Notes: generated by a model from the letters alone, not told the origin. Numbered from the stretch's first letter, positions 1 through 5,744 are shown. The stretch: 11,220 bases of DNA from JBNJGT01 sp046496745 (GCA_046496745.1 JAWOGQ010000062.1:1-11220); one strand, 5' to 3'. Numbers and translations are program-made.

Positions 1-629
1 ATACCAAACTCAGCCATATCAACTGCATATTCAAGATTATCAAATCTTCTTGGGACATGACAAACAACAATGCTTTTGTCTGGATCACTCACTAATTTTC
101 GTAAATCATTCATATTGGCATATTGCATTGCTCCTTGAGCAATCTCTTTCTTGATTGCCCCAACATATTGACCAAACTCTTCAAATTGGATTAATCCTTT
201 TTGGGTTTGAATATATCTTCCGCTTGGAATTTGTTCATGGCTCCCTATTTGATATTCTCCTCCGCAAAAGAAATCTGAACCTGGCAAGAAAATTAGGCTA
301 TGTCCTTTTTGATCGACTTTTGGAGTTTTTGTTGCATCAACTAAATTAGAATATTTTTCTGCGAAAGCATCCATCACTGGCCCGAAACCAAGCAAAGTTT
401 CATGACTTCCTGGCTGGACATAAGCTTCAAGTCCGCTCTTTCCAACTGAATCTAAAATAAAAGCTACATGATTTTGACTATCTTGAAGGCTTTTCTGGTG
501 ATTCCCGATATCTCCGTTTATCAAAAGTTTTTCTGCACCTAAATTTTTCAAAACTTCAATGGCTGCAGGAACTATTCTTGGATCTTGGTGAACATCTGAT
601 ATTACGCCATAATGAGTTTCATTTGCCAT
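1..629 (-). CDS. Calcineurin-like metallophosphoesterase, C-terminus beyond window
   Basis: Reading the minus strand from the ATG at 629 gives 209 uninterrupted residues running off the window edge. Motifs of the metallo-dependent phosphatase superfamily appear in order: D12-x-H14 (ISDVHQ), G39-D40 (LINGDIGNH), a GNHE-like motif written PGSHE at 73-77, and CHVP at 190-193, whose H191 would be the fourth motif. The final GHxH motif would lie outside the window. The family hydrolyses phosphomono- or diesters with two metal ions; the substrate cannot be told here. There is no signal peptide, so it is probably cytoplasmic. The start is supported by a TATA box (CTTTATAAAG, 651-660) 26 nt upstream, implying a leaderless transcript. 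The asparagine of the GNH motif is serine, and lysine is nearly always AAA, unlike rpl21e next door. The family call is firm; the function is not. Confidence 0.85.
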   Translation of the reverse strand, partial: MANETHYGVISDVHQDPRIVPAAIEVLKNLGAEKLLINGDIGNHQKSLQDSQNHVAFILDSVGKSGLEAYVQPGSHETLLGFGPVMDAFAEKYSNLVDATKTPKVDQKGHSLIFLPGSDFFCGGEYQIGSHEQIPSGRYIQTQKGLIQFEEFGQYVGAIKKEIAQGAMQYANMNDLRKLVSDPDKSIVVCHVPRRFDNLEYAVDMAEFG

Positions 630-650
630 TATATGTGGTTATTCTATCTT

Positions 651-660
651 CTTTATAAAG
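651..660 (-). promoter_or_regulatory. TATA box of the metallophosphoesterase gene
   Basis: CTTTATAAAG is centred about 26 nt upstream of the ATG at 629, which would put transcription start at or next to the start codon (leaderless). The same 13-nt string CTTTATAAAGAAG recurs before the 97-aa gene at 2705. Confidence 0.6.
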
Positions 661-819
661 ATTGCTGTTTTTGTATCTAAAAAGTAGTAACTAATCGGCT
701 ATTCTGATTGTACTTCCTGATACGATCTGATTTTTTCCTTTCGGATTCCCCTGTTAAAATCCCTGGTACTGTTTTAAGGTCTCAAAAGCCATCTTGCACA
801 GCTGTCTAAACCAGAAAGA
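661..819. other. Intergenic spacer with no supported gene
   Basis: This is the rest of the gap between the divergent phosphoesterase and rpl21e promoters. I found no tRNA cloverleaf, no reading frame longer than about 15 codons with a plausible ribosome site, and no repeat. It may simply be promoter-flanking DNA or hold an unrecognised small RNA. Confidence 0.4.
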
Positions 820-829
820 TTTTTAAATA
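820..829 (+). promoter_or_regulatory. TATA box of the rpl21e-rpoF operon
   Basis: TTTTTAAATA is centred about 27 nt before the ATG at 853. This supports a leaderless or nearly leaderless transcript and excludes the in-frame GTG-like start at 835, which would lie upstream of the transcription start. Confidence 0.65.
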
Positions 830-852
830 AGTTCGTGTTCACAAGGAATGCA

Positions 853-1143
853 ATGGTTAAGCGAATTGGTACATTTGGATCAAAGACAAGGCACAAGCTT
901 CAGAAATCACGCCGCGAGAAAGGCAAAATCCCTCTTAGTCGCTATTTCCAGCAGTTCAACGTTGGTGACCGCGTCACACTCAAAGTAGAACCAGCAGTAC
1001 AGCGTGGCATGTATTTTCCCCGCTTCCATGGAAAAGTAGGGACCGTTTTTCAGAAGCGTGGTGCCTGTTATGAGGTTAAGATTAAGGATTTCAACAAGCA
1101 AAAGACTGTGATTGTCCATCCAGTCCATCTCGCGAGGTTATAA
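853..1143 (+). CDS. rpl21e: 50S ribosomal protein L21e
   Basis: The 96-residue product starts MVKRIGTFGSKTRHKLQKS and carries the family's hallmark stretches: basic N-terminus, YFQQFNVGDRV near residues 34-44, then the SH3-like barrel core ending in a VHPVHLARL-like tail. It is a structural protein of the large subunit shared by archaea and eukaryotes but absent from bacteria. Length is normal for archaeal L21e. The start at 853 matches the family N-terminus and the TATA box at 820-829; an in-frame extension to 835 would sit too close to that TATA box to be transcribed. rpoF follows after two bases, the usual archaeal rpl21e-rpoF pairing, so the two are co-transcribed. The call is secure. Confidence 0.96.
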   Translation: MVKRIGTFGSKTRHKLQKSRREKGKIPLSRYFQQFNVGDRVTLKVEPAVQRGMYFPRFHGKVGTVFQKRGACYEVKIKDFNKQKTVIVHPVHLARL

Positions 1144-1145
1144 GA

Positions 1146-1493
1146 ATGTCAAAGCCTAATATCCTTGAAGAAAAGCCGATCAGCCTTGTAGAAGTAAAGT
1201 CTGAGTTGAAGAAGATCAAAAAAAGGGATGGCGAATATTCCTTTCGTGCAAACAAGACCGAAGAGTATCTGAATCATTTTGCAAACATCACCCAGAAAAA
1301 GGCAAAAGATATCTACAAAGGATTAAGTGATCTCAATATTCCTCGATTCAAGGATGTTCATATGATAAAGATAATAGACCTTCTTCCTGATACAGTCGAT
1401 GATGTTAAGATTGCACTCCAGGGTTTTACCACACTTACTGTTTCCCAGGAGAACATGAAAAAGATTGCCAAAGTTGTCTCTGACAACTCTTAA
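1146..1493 (+). CDS. rpoF: DNA-directed RNA polymerase subunit Rpb4/RpoF
   Basis: The 115-residue protein fits the archaeal Rpb4 family: an N-terminal segment (MSKPNILEEKPISLVEVK) followed by a helical region with LNHFANITQKKAKDIYKGL at about 42-60 and an HRDC-like bundle with IKIIDLLPDTVDDVKIAL near 74-91. Rpb4 pairs with Rpb7 to form the stalk of archaeal RNA polymerase, which contacts nascent RNA and initiation factors. Rpb7 is not in this window. The start ATG lies two bases after the rpl21e stop and is preceded by GAGGTTAT inside the end of rpl21e, so translation is probably coupled. Synteny with rpl21e strongly backs the call. Confidence 0.93.
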   Translation: MSKPNILEEKPISLVEVKSELKKIKKRDGEYSFRANKTEEYLNHFANITQKKAKDIYKGLSDLNIPRFKDVHMIKIIDLLPDTVDDVKIALQGFTTLTVSQENMKKIAKVVSDNS

Positions 1494-1508
1494 AATTTTT
1501 AAAAAAAA
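1494..1508. terminator. A/T tract between convergent rpoF and DUF655 genes
   Basis: The 15-bp gap between the two converging stop codons is only A and T (AAATTTTT followed by A8). It gives U-runs on both transcripts, as archaeal termination sites use, so it may stop both operons. No hairpin is evident. Confidence 0.45.
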
Positions 1509-2054
1509 TTATTCTGTGAATAACCTGTATTTCTCTTTCCCTGAAATCTCTGAGATTATTCTCTTTATGATTGCTTTCTTTGGTTCAGGCATCAGTTTGA
1601 TCCTTTTTCTCAGATCCTGGAAAGATTCAAAAGGCGCTTCTTCACGTTTCTCAAGTATCTCCCACATATGCTTTTTTCCAAGCCCTGGAACCAGTTCAAG
1701 TTGATGCATCCTCATTGTTAGAGGCTGTGCCTTGTTGAAGAACTCAACAAAACGCTTCTCCTCTTCTGTAACAATCTCTGCAATTATATACTCCATCTCA
1801 GATTTTGCAGTGGCTGTAAGTTTATCTATATTAAGCCTTCCGCTTATATGGTGGATCTGGTCACGTTTGCCTTCTCCGATATATATCTTATCTCCTGGCT
1901 GCAGGTTTATCCCTTTCTTAGGAACCAATTCCAGAAGTACAAAATGCTGTTCGCCAAGTGCTTGTACAATCGGATTTTTCTTATGACTTGGACTATTGTC
2001 AAAAGGATACCCATTCGGTAAAAAATCCAAAACTACTGCGGTTTCTTCCTTCAT
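1509..2054 (-). CDS. DUF655 (COG1491) predicted nucleic-acid-binding protein
   Basis: The 181-residue protein opens MKEETAVVLDFLPNGYP, the typical DUF655 beginning. A β-rich, OB-like part follows (LLELVPKKGINLQPGDKIYIGEG, about 40-62), and then a C-terminal helix-hairpin-helix element (LELVPGLGKKHMWEIL, about 119-134) suited to binding DNA or RNA backbone. The biochemical role is not known; the usual neighbourhood next to rpl21e, rpoF and ksgA suggests a link to ribosome or RNA metabolism. Here it lies next to rpoF but on the opposite strand, and no ksgA follows. The start is backed by a GGGGGGT ribosome site 6-7 nt upstream and a TATA box at 2109-2116, giving a leader of about 30 nt. Confidence 0.88.
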   Translation of the reverse strand: MKEETAVVLDFLPNGYPFDNSPSHKKNPIVQALGEQHFVLLELVPKKGINLQPGDKIYIGEGKRDQIHHISGRLNIDKLTATAKSEMEYIIAEIVTEEEKRFVEFFNKAQPLTMRMHQLELVPGLGKKHMWEILEKREEAPFESFQDLRKRIKLMPEPKKAIIKRIISEISGKEKYRLFTE

Positions 2055-2108
2055 TTGTGACCCCCCATACTTTCCACTAATTAAATCTAAAGTTAAGATA
2101 GCTCTTCT

Positions 2109-2116
2109 ATATAAAT
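2109..2116 (-). promoter_or_regulatory. TATA box of the DUF655 gene
   Basis: On the minus strand this reads TTTATATA, about 58 nt before the ATG at 2054. That predicts a start near 2086 and a leader of roughly 30 nt carrying the G-rich ribosome site. Confidence 0.5.
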
Positions 2117-2129
2117 CTTTGTAAAAATT

Positions 2130-2138
2130 CTTAAAAAC
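2130..2138 (+). promoter_or_regulatory. Weak TATA-like element of the small membrane protein gene
   Basis: CTTAAAAAC is centred 25 nt before the ATG at 2159, the distance expected for a leaderless archaeal gene. It is a poor TATA match, so confidence is low. It lies about 20 bp from the DUF655 TATA box, so the two divergent promoters are close. Confidence 0.35.
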
Positions 2139-2158
2139 GTATCATATCTTTAATCCGC

Positions 2159-2425
2159 ATGCTTAAATTACTAGGGATCTTCGACCTTTTCATAGGAGTT
2201 GTTGTCTTGTTCTGGGTTTTGTTTCCAGGACAGTTCCTTATGTATATTGCATTCTATCTGCTTTTCAAAGGTTTCACTTTTGCCTTTTTTGGTGACATGC
2301 TTAGCTGGTTAGATGTAGTGATCGGTCTTTATATGATACTTCTCACATTTGAGATATCATTCGGTCTGGTAACTATCCTGAGTGTAATCTATCTGCTTCA
2401 GAAAGGCCTTTTCAGTCTGATTTGA
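2159..2425 (+). CDS. Small hydrophobic membrane protein, function unknown
   Basis: The 88-residue product is almost entirely hydrophobic. Three to four membrane helices can be drawn at about residues 4-22, 26-45, 50-68 and 70-86, joined by short turns (FPGQ at 22-25, FGDMLSW at about 44-50). There are few charges and no recognisable catalytic motif or family signature. It presumably sits in the cytoplasmic membrane as a helical bundle. Its last 14 bases overlap the end of the converging 97-aa gene. I do not recognise the family. The even distribution of helices and a start with a plausible TATA distance make it a likely real gene. Confidence 0.65.
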   Translation: MLKLLGIFDLFIGVVVLFWVLFPGQFLMYIAFYLLFKGFTFAFFGDMLSWLDVVIGLYMILLTFEISFGLVTILSVIYLLQKGLFSLI

Positions 2426-2705
2426 CCTGTACTCCTGTTATATTAACATGGCCCTCAAGAACTTCGATATCCACTTCCTTCAGGTCATTTACAACAAGAT
2501 CATTCCCTTCTAAAAGGTATTTTAGATCGAGCCCTTTTATGATTACCTTATGGGTGTGCGGGAAATCAAGCATCTTTTTTGGCACCTCTCCAGAAGTATG
2601 AGGATTATTATGGTCAAAGAGGTGTACAAAACAAGGATATGCCTCGTCGGTTTCATTCTCACGCTTTTTCCTGCCGATTATGATGCTTTTTGTTTTGTAG
2701 TTCAT
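2412..2705 (-). CDS. Hypothetical 97-residue cytoplasmic protein
   Basis: I do not recognise this protein. It starts MNYKTKSIIIGRKKREN, has a histidine-rich middle (CFVHLFDHNNPHTS, about 25-38, and DFPHTHKVI, about 47-55) and ends with alternating hydrophobic residues (DIEVLEGHVNITGVQV) that suggest β-strands. One cysteine and clustered histidines could bind metal, but the spacing fits no motif I know. There are no membrane segments or signal peptide. It follows gltX by 36 nt on the same strand yet has its own TATA box (CTTTATAAAG, 2728-2737) 27 nt before the ATG, so it can be expressed leaderless and independently. The 3' end overlaps the converging membrane protein gene. Confidence 0.7.
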   Translation of the reverse strand: MNYKTKSIIIGRKKRENETDEAYPCFVHLFDHNNPHTSGEVPKKMLDFPHTHKVIIKGLDLKYLLEGNDLVVNDLKEVDIEVLEGHVNITGVQVKSD

Positions 2706-2727
2706 TATCTCGCAAAAATCTTCCCTT

Positions 2728-2737
2728 CTTTATAAAG
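2728..2737 (-). promoter_or_regulatory. TATA box of the 97-aa hypothetical gene
   Basis: CTTTATAAAG lies in the gap after gltX, centred 27 nt before the ATG at 2705. It is palindromic and identical to the box before the metallophosphoesterase. Confidence 0.6.
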
Positions 2738-2741
2738 TTAA

Positions 2742-4418
2742 CTAATCATGGCTATACCAGAACACATATCCTCCTTCCCGTATCTCGTCAAGCCTGCAAA
2801 AACCGAATCTCTCGAACTGCACAACCTCTCCTGGCTCTAGAGTCTTTATCATCTCTTCGCCTAATCCTTTTTTCACACTTAGGTCTGGCATAAGTATCTC
2901 GACATCCACATTCCCCTCTTTCGGTAGCCAGTGCAGGATTTTCTTACCTTTGAACTTTTCGAATTCAGCCGAATGATACTCCAGTTCGCCTTTTTTGACT
3001 AGGTTGACACAGTCCATCAGCCTTACAATCTCACTATCAGTAATAGATTCCTTGTCCTTTCTTTCTATGAGGAACACTCCATCAGTTTTAATATGCCTTT
3101 TAGGCTTTGTATCCTGCGGTTGCAATTTGAGGTGTGCCTCCAGCTCTGGAGCTTTTGTCTCTATCTTCACAGGATCTTCCAGGAAGAAAAACCTTTTTGC
3201 TTTCTCATCCAGAAGGCTGCGGTTGATTGCCGCAAGCATTGAGTAGTCTATATTTGTCTGCTGCTTTGAAAGCCCACTCTTTTTGACCAGCTCATAGAAT
3301 GCTTCCTTCACAATCCCTCTTCTTTTCAGTGCTTTGAGAGTCACCAATCTCGGATCATCCCAACCAATATAATCTCCTGATTCTATTAGCTCACGAATCT
3401 CCCTTCCCTTTGTTGTTGCTCCGGTTATATTGAACCTTCCGTATTGCCTGAACTCAGGCTCATCAAAACCTAGAAGTGAGAATATATGCTTGTGCAGCTC
3501 TATTCTCGTGTCGAACTCATTCGATCGTATGATGTGGGTCACCCCATTAAGCCCATCCTCTGCTGCAGTCTCGAAATCATAAAGTGGCCAGACATAGTAC
3601 CTCTCTTTTTGCCTGTAATGGGCCTCTGTACATACCCTGTAGATTACAGGATCTCTCATGACAGCATTCTTGTGTTCCATGTCTATCCTAAGTCTCAAAA
3701 CATGGTCTTTGATTTTCCCATCTTTCATGAGCTCCCATTCCCTGAGCACAGTCTCCTGTGTTTTATTACGGTGTGGGCACTCTCTCATATCCCGCCGGTC
3801 TTTTGACATATCTTCCTTTTTACAAGCGCATGTATAGGCATGACCTTCCCTGATGAGTCTCTCAGCGAATTCATAATACTTATCCATGTGGTCTGATGCA
3901 TAAATAATGCTCTCTGGACGTAATCCCAGGTAGTCTATCACATCAGAGAAAACAGCATCAACATATTCCTGCCTTGATTTTTCAGGATTAGTATCATCAA
4001 GCCTCAGGATACACTTTCCCTTGTACATCTTTGCATAAAGGTAATTGATGAGAAAACTCAGTGCATGCCCAATATGGTTATGTTTTGAAGGTTCAGGCGG
4101 CATCCTTGTGATAACCTCTCCCTCCCTTGCGTTCTTAAGCGGGGGCAGCTCGTTACGTTGGCTTTTCCTGCTTTCCTTCTCCTGTTTTTTCTCATCATAA
4201 AAATCAGGTTTCATCTCTAGAAGCTTGGCCTCCTGCTCATTTGCATCAAGCGCATTTACTTCTTTGACGATTGAATTTACCTGTTGTGAGATTGTTTTCA
4301 TATCTTTCTTTAGTTCAGGCGACTCACTGATCAGTTTTCCTATGATTGAACCTGGATTCGCTTTTCCATTGAATTTCACTGCATTTTCCAGCGCTAAGAA
4401 TCGTATCGTGTTTTCCAT
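2742..4418 (-). CDS. gltX: Glutamyl-tRNA synthetase, archaeal type
   Basis: This 558-residue class I synthetase charges tRNA with glutamate. Archaeal enzymes are normally non-discriminating and also make Glu-tRNA(Gln), which an amidotransferase converts. An N-terminal archaeal extension covers about residues 1-100. The catalytic fold follows with MPPEPSKHNHIGHA (HIGH at 115-118) and LRLDDTNPEK at 138-147. A probable zinc site is formed by C197, C199, C214 and H216. GVTHIIRSNEFDTR begins at 292 and GWDDPRL at 352-358, then come the anticodon-binding β-barrels. The KMSKS-like loop is degenerate (TTKGRE, about 335-340). The ATG at 4418 is chosen because the family N-terminus MENTIRFLALENA starts there and a TATA element lies 26.5 nt upstream; longer in-frame forms run into that TATA box. 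Confidence 0.95.
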   Translation of the reverse strand: MENTIRFLALENAVKFNGKANPGSIIGKLISESPELKKDMKTISQQVNSIVKEVNALDANEQEAKLLEMKPDFYDEKKQEKESRKSQRNELPPLKNAREGEVITRMPPEPSKHNHIGHALSFLINYLYAKMYKGKCILRLDDTNPEKSRQEYVDAVFSDVIDYLGLRPESIIYASDHMDKYYEFAERLIREGHAYTCACKKEDMSKDRRDMRECPHRNKTQETVLREWELMKDGKIKDHVLRLRIDMEHKNAVMRDPVIYRVCTEAHYRQKERYYVWPLYDFETAAEDGLNGVTHIIRSNEFDTRIELHKHIFSLLGFDEPEFRQYGRFNITGATTKGREIRELIESGDYIGWDDPRLVTLKALKRRGIVKEAFYELVKKSGLSKQQTNIDYSMLAAINRSLLDEKAKRFFFLEDPVKIETKAPELEAHLKLQPQDTKPKRHIKTDGVFLIERKDKESITDSEIVRLMDCVNLVKKGELEYHSAEFEKFKGKKILHWLPKEGNVDVEILMPDLSVKKGLGEEMIKTLEPGEVVQFERFGFCRLDEIREGGYVFWYSHD

Positions 4419-4440
4419 GCTATAAGAGTATATAATTATC

Positions 4441-4448
4441 TTTAAATA
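4441..4448. promoter_or_regulatory. TATA element shared by divergent gltX and MGMT genes
   Basis: TTTAAATA reads as TATTTAAA on the other strand. Its centre (4444.5) is exactly 26.5 nt from the first base of each start codon (4418 minus, 4471 plus). One TBP-binding site could therefore serve two leaderless transcripts. A second AT-rich stretch, TATATAATTA at 4429-4438, is at a less suitable distance for either. Confidence 0.6.
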
Positions 4449-4470
4449 TGTTATGTTCCACACTGTCTAT

Positions 4471-4764
4471 ATGTCTTTTCAGGATAAGGTTTATGAGATA
4501 GTCAGGAAAGTCCCTCCTGGTAAGGTAACAACTTACAAGGATATTGCCCATCTCCTTTCAACACGCGCTTACAGGGCAGTAGGAAATGCTCTTAATCGCA
4601 ACCCGTATTGGCCTGATGTCCCCTGTCATAGGGTCGTATCAACTGATGGAAGCATAGGTGGCTTTGCCAGAGGTAAAGACGAGAAAAAAAGATTGCTGGA
4701 AGAAGAAGGTATTATTTTCGATGAAGATAAGATAAGAGGTTTTCAAAAATATAAAAAATATTAG
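4471..4764 (+). CDS. MGMT-family alkyltransferase domain protein (O6-alkylguanine repair type)
   Basis: The 97-residue product is the C-terminal DNA-binding and active-site domain of the Ada/MGMT family without the N-terminal domain. Visible elements are the helix-turn-helix part GKVTTYKDIAHLL (17-29), the arginine-finger helix RAVGNALNRNP (R35) and the active-site motif PCHRV with acceptor cysteine C52, followed by GGFARG. The family removes alkyl groups from O6 of guanine by irreversible transfer to that cysteine. C52 separates it from the ATL proteins, which have tryptophan there, but whether this short form repairs DNA is not shown. The ATG at 4471 is favoured over 4453 because the family N-terminus (MSFQDKVYEIV) starts there and the shared TATA element lies 26.5 nt upstream. 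Confidence 0.88.
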   Translation: MSFQDKVYEIVRKVPPGKVTTYKDIAHLLSTRAYRAVGNALNRNPYWPDVPCHRVVSTDGSIGGFARGKDEKKRLLEEEGIIFDEDKIRGFQKYKKY

Positions 4765-4778
4765 GCGTTAATCGCCTA
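4744..4778 (-). terminator. Hairpin plus U-tract at the convergent stops
   Basis: TAGGCGTTAATCGCCTA (4762-4778) can form a 6-bp stem with a 5-nt loop. On the minus strand it is followed by ATATTTTTTATATTTTT. It spans the stop codons of both the MGMT gene (4762-4764) and the 32-aa gene (4768-4770). On the plus strand no U-tract follows the stem, so it fits minus-strand termination best. Confidence 0.5.
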
Positions 4779-4866
4779 TACTTTCGTCATCCATGTCAAA
4801 CTTTACGTCTGTTGAGAAATCGACTCCCTGTTCCGCAGCATATTCCATAGCTTCCTCGTCGAACAT
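4768..4866 (-). CDS. Acidic 32-residue microprotein, unknown
   Basis: The frame from ATG 4866 encodes 32 residues beginning MFDEEAMEYAAEQGVDF and ending DMDDESIGD. Twelve residues are Asp or Glu and only one is Lys, so it is strongly acidic, with a helical N-terminal half. I know no matching family. It is supported by a TATA box at 4917-4926 (about 57 nt upstream), a GAGGGG ribosome-site candidate about 13 nt before the ATG, and a hairpin with a U-tract at its end. It lies between the convergent MGMT gene and rpl15e, on the rpl15e strand. A short frame can arise by chance, so confidence is moderate. Confidence 0.5.
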   Translation of the reverse strand: MFDEEAMEYAAEQGVDFSTDVKFDMDDESIGD

Positions 4867-4872
4867 TTTTAG

Positions 4873-4920
4873 ATATAACCCCTCTCTAAAGCTATTAAGT
4901 TTTCATGACAAGGGTTATAT
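4873..4920. repeat. 9-bp inverted repeat upstream of the 32-aa gene
   Basis: ATATAACCC (4873-4881) and GGGTTATAT (4912-4920) are perfect inverse copies separated by 30 bp. The distal arm overlaps the TATA box of the 32-aa gene and the proximal arm lies in its leader, so the pair could be a two-site operator or a long-loop stem. Chance is possible in AT-rich DNA. Confidence 0.35.
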
Positions 4921-4926
4921 TTAAAG
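4917..4926 (-). promoter_or_regulatory. TATA box of the 32-aa gene
   Basis: CTTTAAATAT on the minus strand lies about 30 bp after the rpl15e stop and about 56 nt before the ATG at 4866. A start near 4896 would leave a 30-nt leader carrying GAGAGGGG. Confidence 0.45.
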
Positions 4927-4952
4927 ATTTAGAAAGTAAAGAATATAAATAA

Positions 4953-5531
4953 TTATAAAAATTTCCGGCGCCCGAGGTTCGCAGTCCGCGAAGGTCGGAT
5001 CTTTTCCGTTCCTTTACCTTTCTTTCTCAGACCACGACCCTTTAGTCCTGCACTGGTCTTTCCCCTGAATACACGCCCTCTGTTCTTTCCTATCCAGTTA
5101 TAGCGTTTATCCTTCTTTATTGCAGGGTGTTCAGGATCAATCATGATTACCTCGTACCAGTAATTCTTACCATCCTTAGCAAGATAGTATGATCCAAGGA
5201 CCTCAAGGTTCTGGAAATTCTTGTTCGCACGCTCTTCAGCAACTGCCTGATAACTCTTGCTTAGAACAAGCCTGTGTCCTGAATGCCTCGTTCTTCGACC
5301 TTTTAGGTCATTAGGCCTTCTTCGTCCTCCCCTTACTACTTTCTGCCGTACCATCACGATACCAGGTTTTGCCTTGTATCCTAAGCTTCTGGCACGATCA
5401 AGCCGGGTAGGCCGTGCAATCCGAATGCTGGTTGGTTCTTTTCTCCATTCAATAAGATGCTCTTTCCAGAGCGAACCCAGGTTCTTTTTTGGGTTCTTCC
5501 ACAATGTTCTTAGATATTTATGTAATGCCAT
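4953..5531 (-). CDS. rpl15e: 50S ribosomal protein L15e
   Basis: The 192-residue, very basic protein opens MALHKYLRTLWKNPKKN and contains L15e hallmarks: RIARPTRLDRARSLGYKAK (about 36-54), RQKVVRGGRRR (62-72), RHSGHRLVLSKSYQ (about 81-94) and the C-terminal NRGRVFRGKTSAGLKGRGLR. It is a large-subunit protein shared with eukaryotes. The ATG at 5531 is preferred over in-frame starts at 5543 and 5570 because the family N-terminus begins there and a GGAGG ribosome site (5537-5541) is correctly spaced for it. The TATA box at 5600-5607 gives a leader of about 47 nt. It is divergent from gyrB. The product is full length and the call is secure. Confidence 0.96.
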   Translation of the reverse strand: MALHKYLRTLWKNPKKNLGSLWKEHLIEWRKEPTSIRIARPTRLDRARSLGYKAKPGIVMVRQKVVRGGRRRPNDLKGRRTRHSGHRLVLSKSYQAVAEERANKNFQNLEVLGSYYLAKDGKNYWYEVIMIDPEHPAIKKDKRYNWIGKNRGRVFRGKTSAGLKGRGLRKKGKGTEKIRPSRTANLGRRKFL

Positions 5532-5599
5532 TTTAGCCTCCATTTTTAGTTCAGGTAAGCTACTACCCACATCCTTATCCAGTCAAAAACCCTGTTCAT

Positions 5600-5607
5600 T
5601 TTATAAA
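5600..5607 (-). promoter_or_regulatory. TATA box of rpl15e
   Basis: TTTATAAA, preceded on the minus strand by GA, predicts a start near 5578 and a leader of about 47 nt before the SD-led ATG at 5531. Confidence 0.55.
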
Positions 5608-5700
5608 TCTTTTTACTTTGTGAATGTAAGGCCCTCTATCCCTCTTTTGCCTTTTATAGTCTTTCATTCCGTCGGATTCGCCCATTGGAAAAAGCACAAG

Positions 5701-5709
5701 CTTTAAATA
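5701..5709 (+). promoter_or_regulatory. TATA box of gyrB
   Basis: CTTTAAATA predicts transcription start near 5731, just before the AGAGGT ribosome site (5732-5737). It also rules out the in-frame ATG at 5685 as a start. Confidence 0.6.
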
Positions 5710-5744
5710 GGACCCTGCTGTCCTATCTAATAGAGGTAATTCTT

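Noticed and set aside
155..349. 64-residue plus-strand frame in the first 350 bases
   Set aside because: It is the antisense shadow of the metallophosphoesterase, whose conserved motifs fix the real frame on the minus strand.
835..852. Six-codon extension of L21e
   Set aside because: It lies only about 10 nt from the TATA box, before any plausible transcription start, and is not part of the conserved family N-terminus.
4419..4463. 15-codon N-terminal extension of GltX
   Set aside because: It runs through the predicted TATA element; the conserved MENTIRFLALENA start is better placed.
5546..5572. Possible 8-codon upstream frame (MWVVAYLN) in the rpl15e leader
   Set aside because: It has no conservation evidence, and short frames of this size are expected by chance in a 47-nt leader.
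5685..5744. 20-codon N-terminal extension of GyrB from an upstream ATG
   Set aside because: It would start upstream of the TATA box at 5701-5709, has no ribosome site, and the family N-terminus begins at 5745 after AGAGGT.
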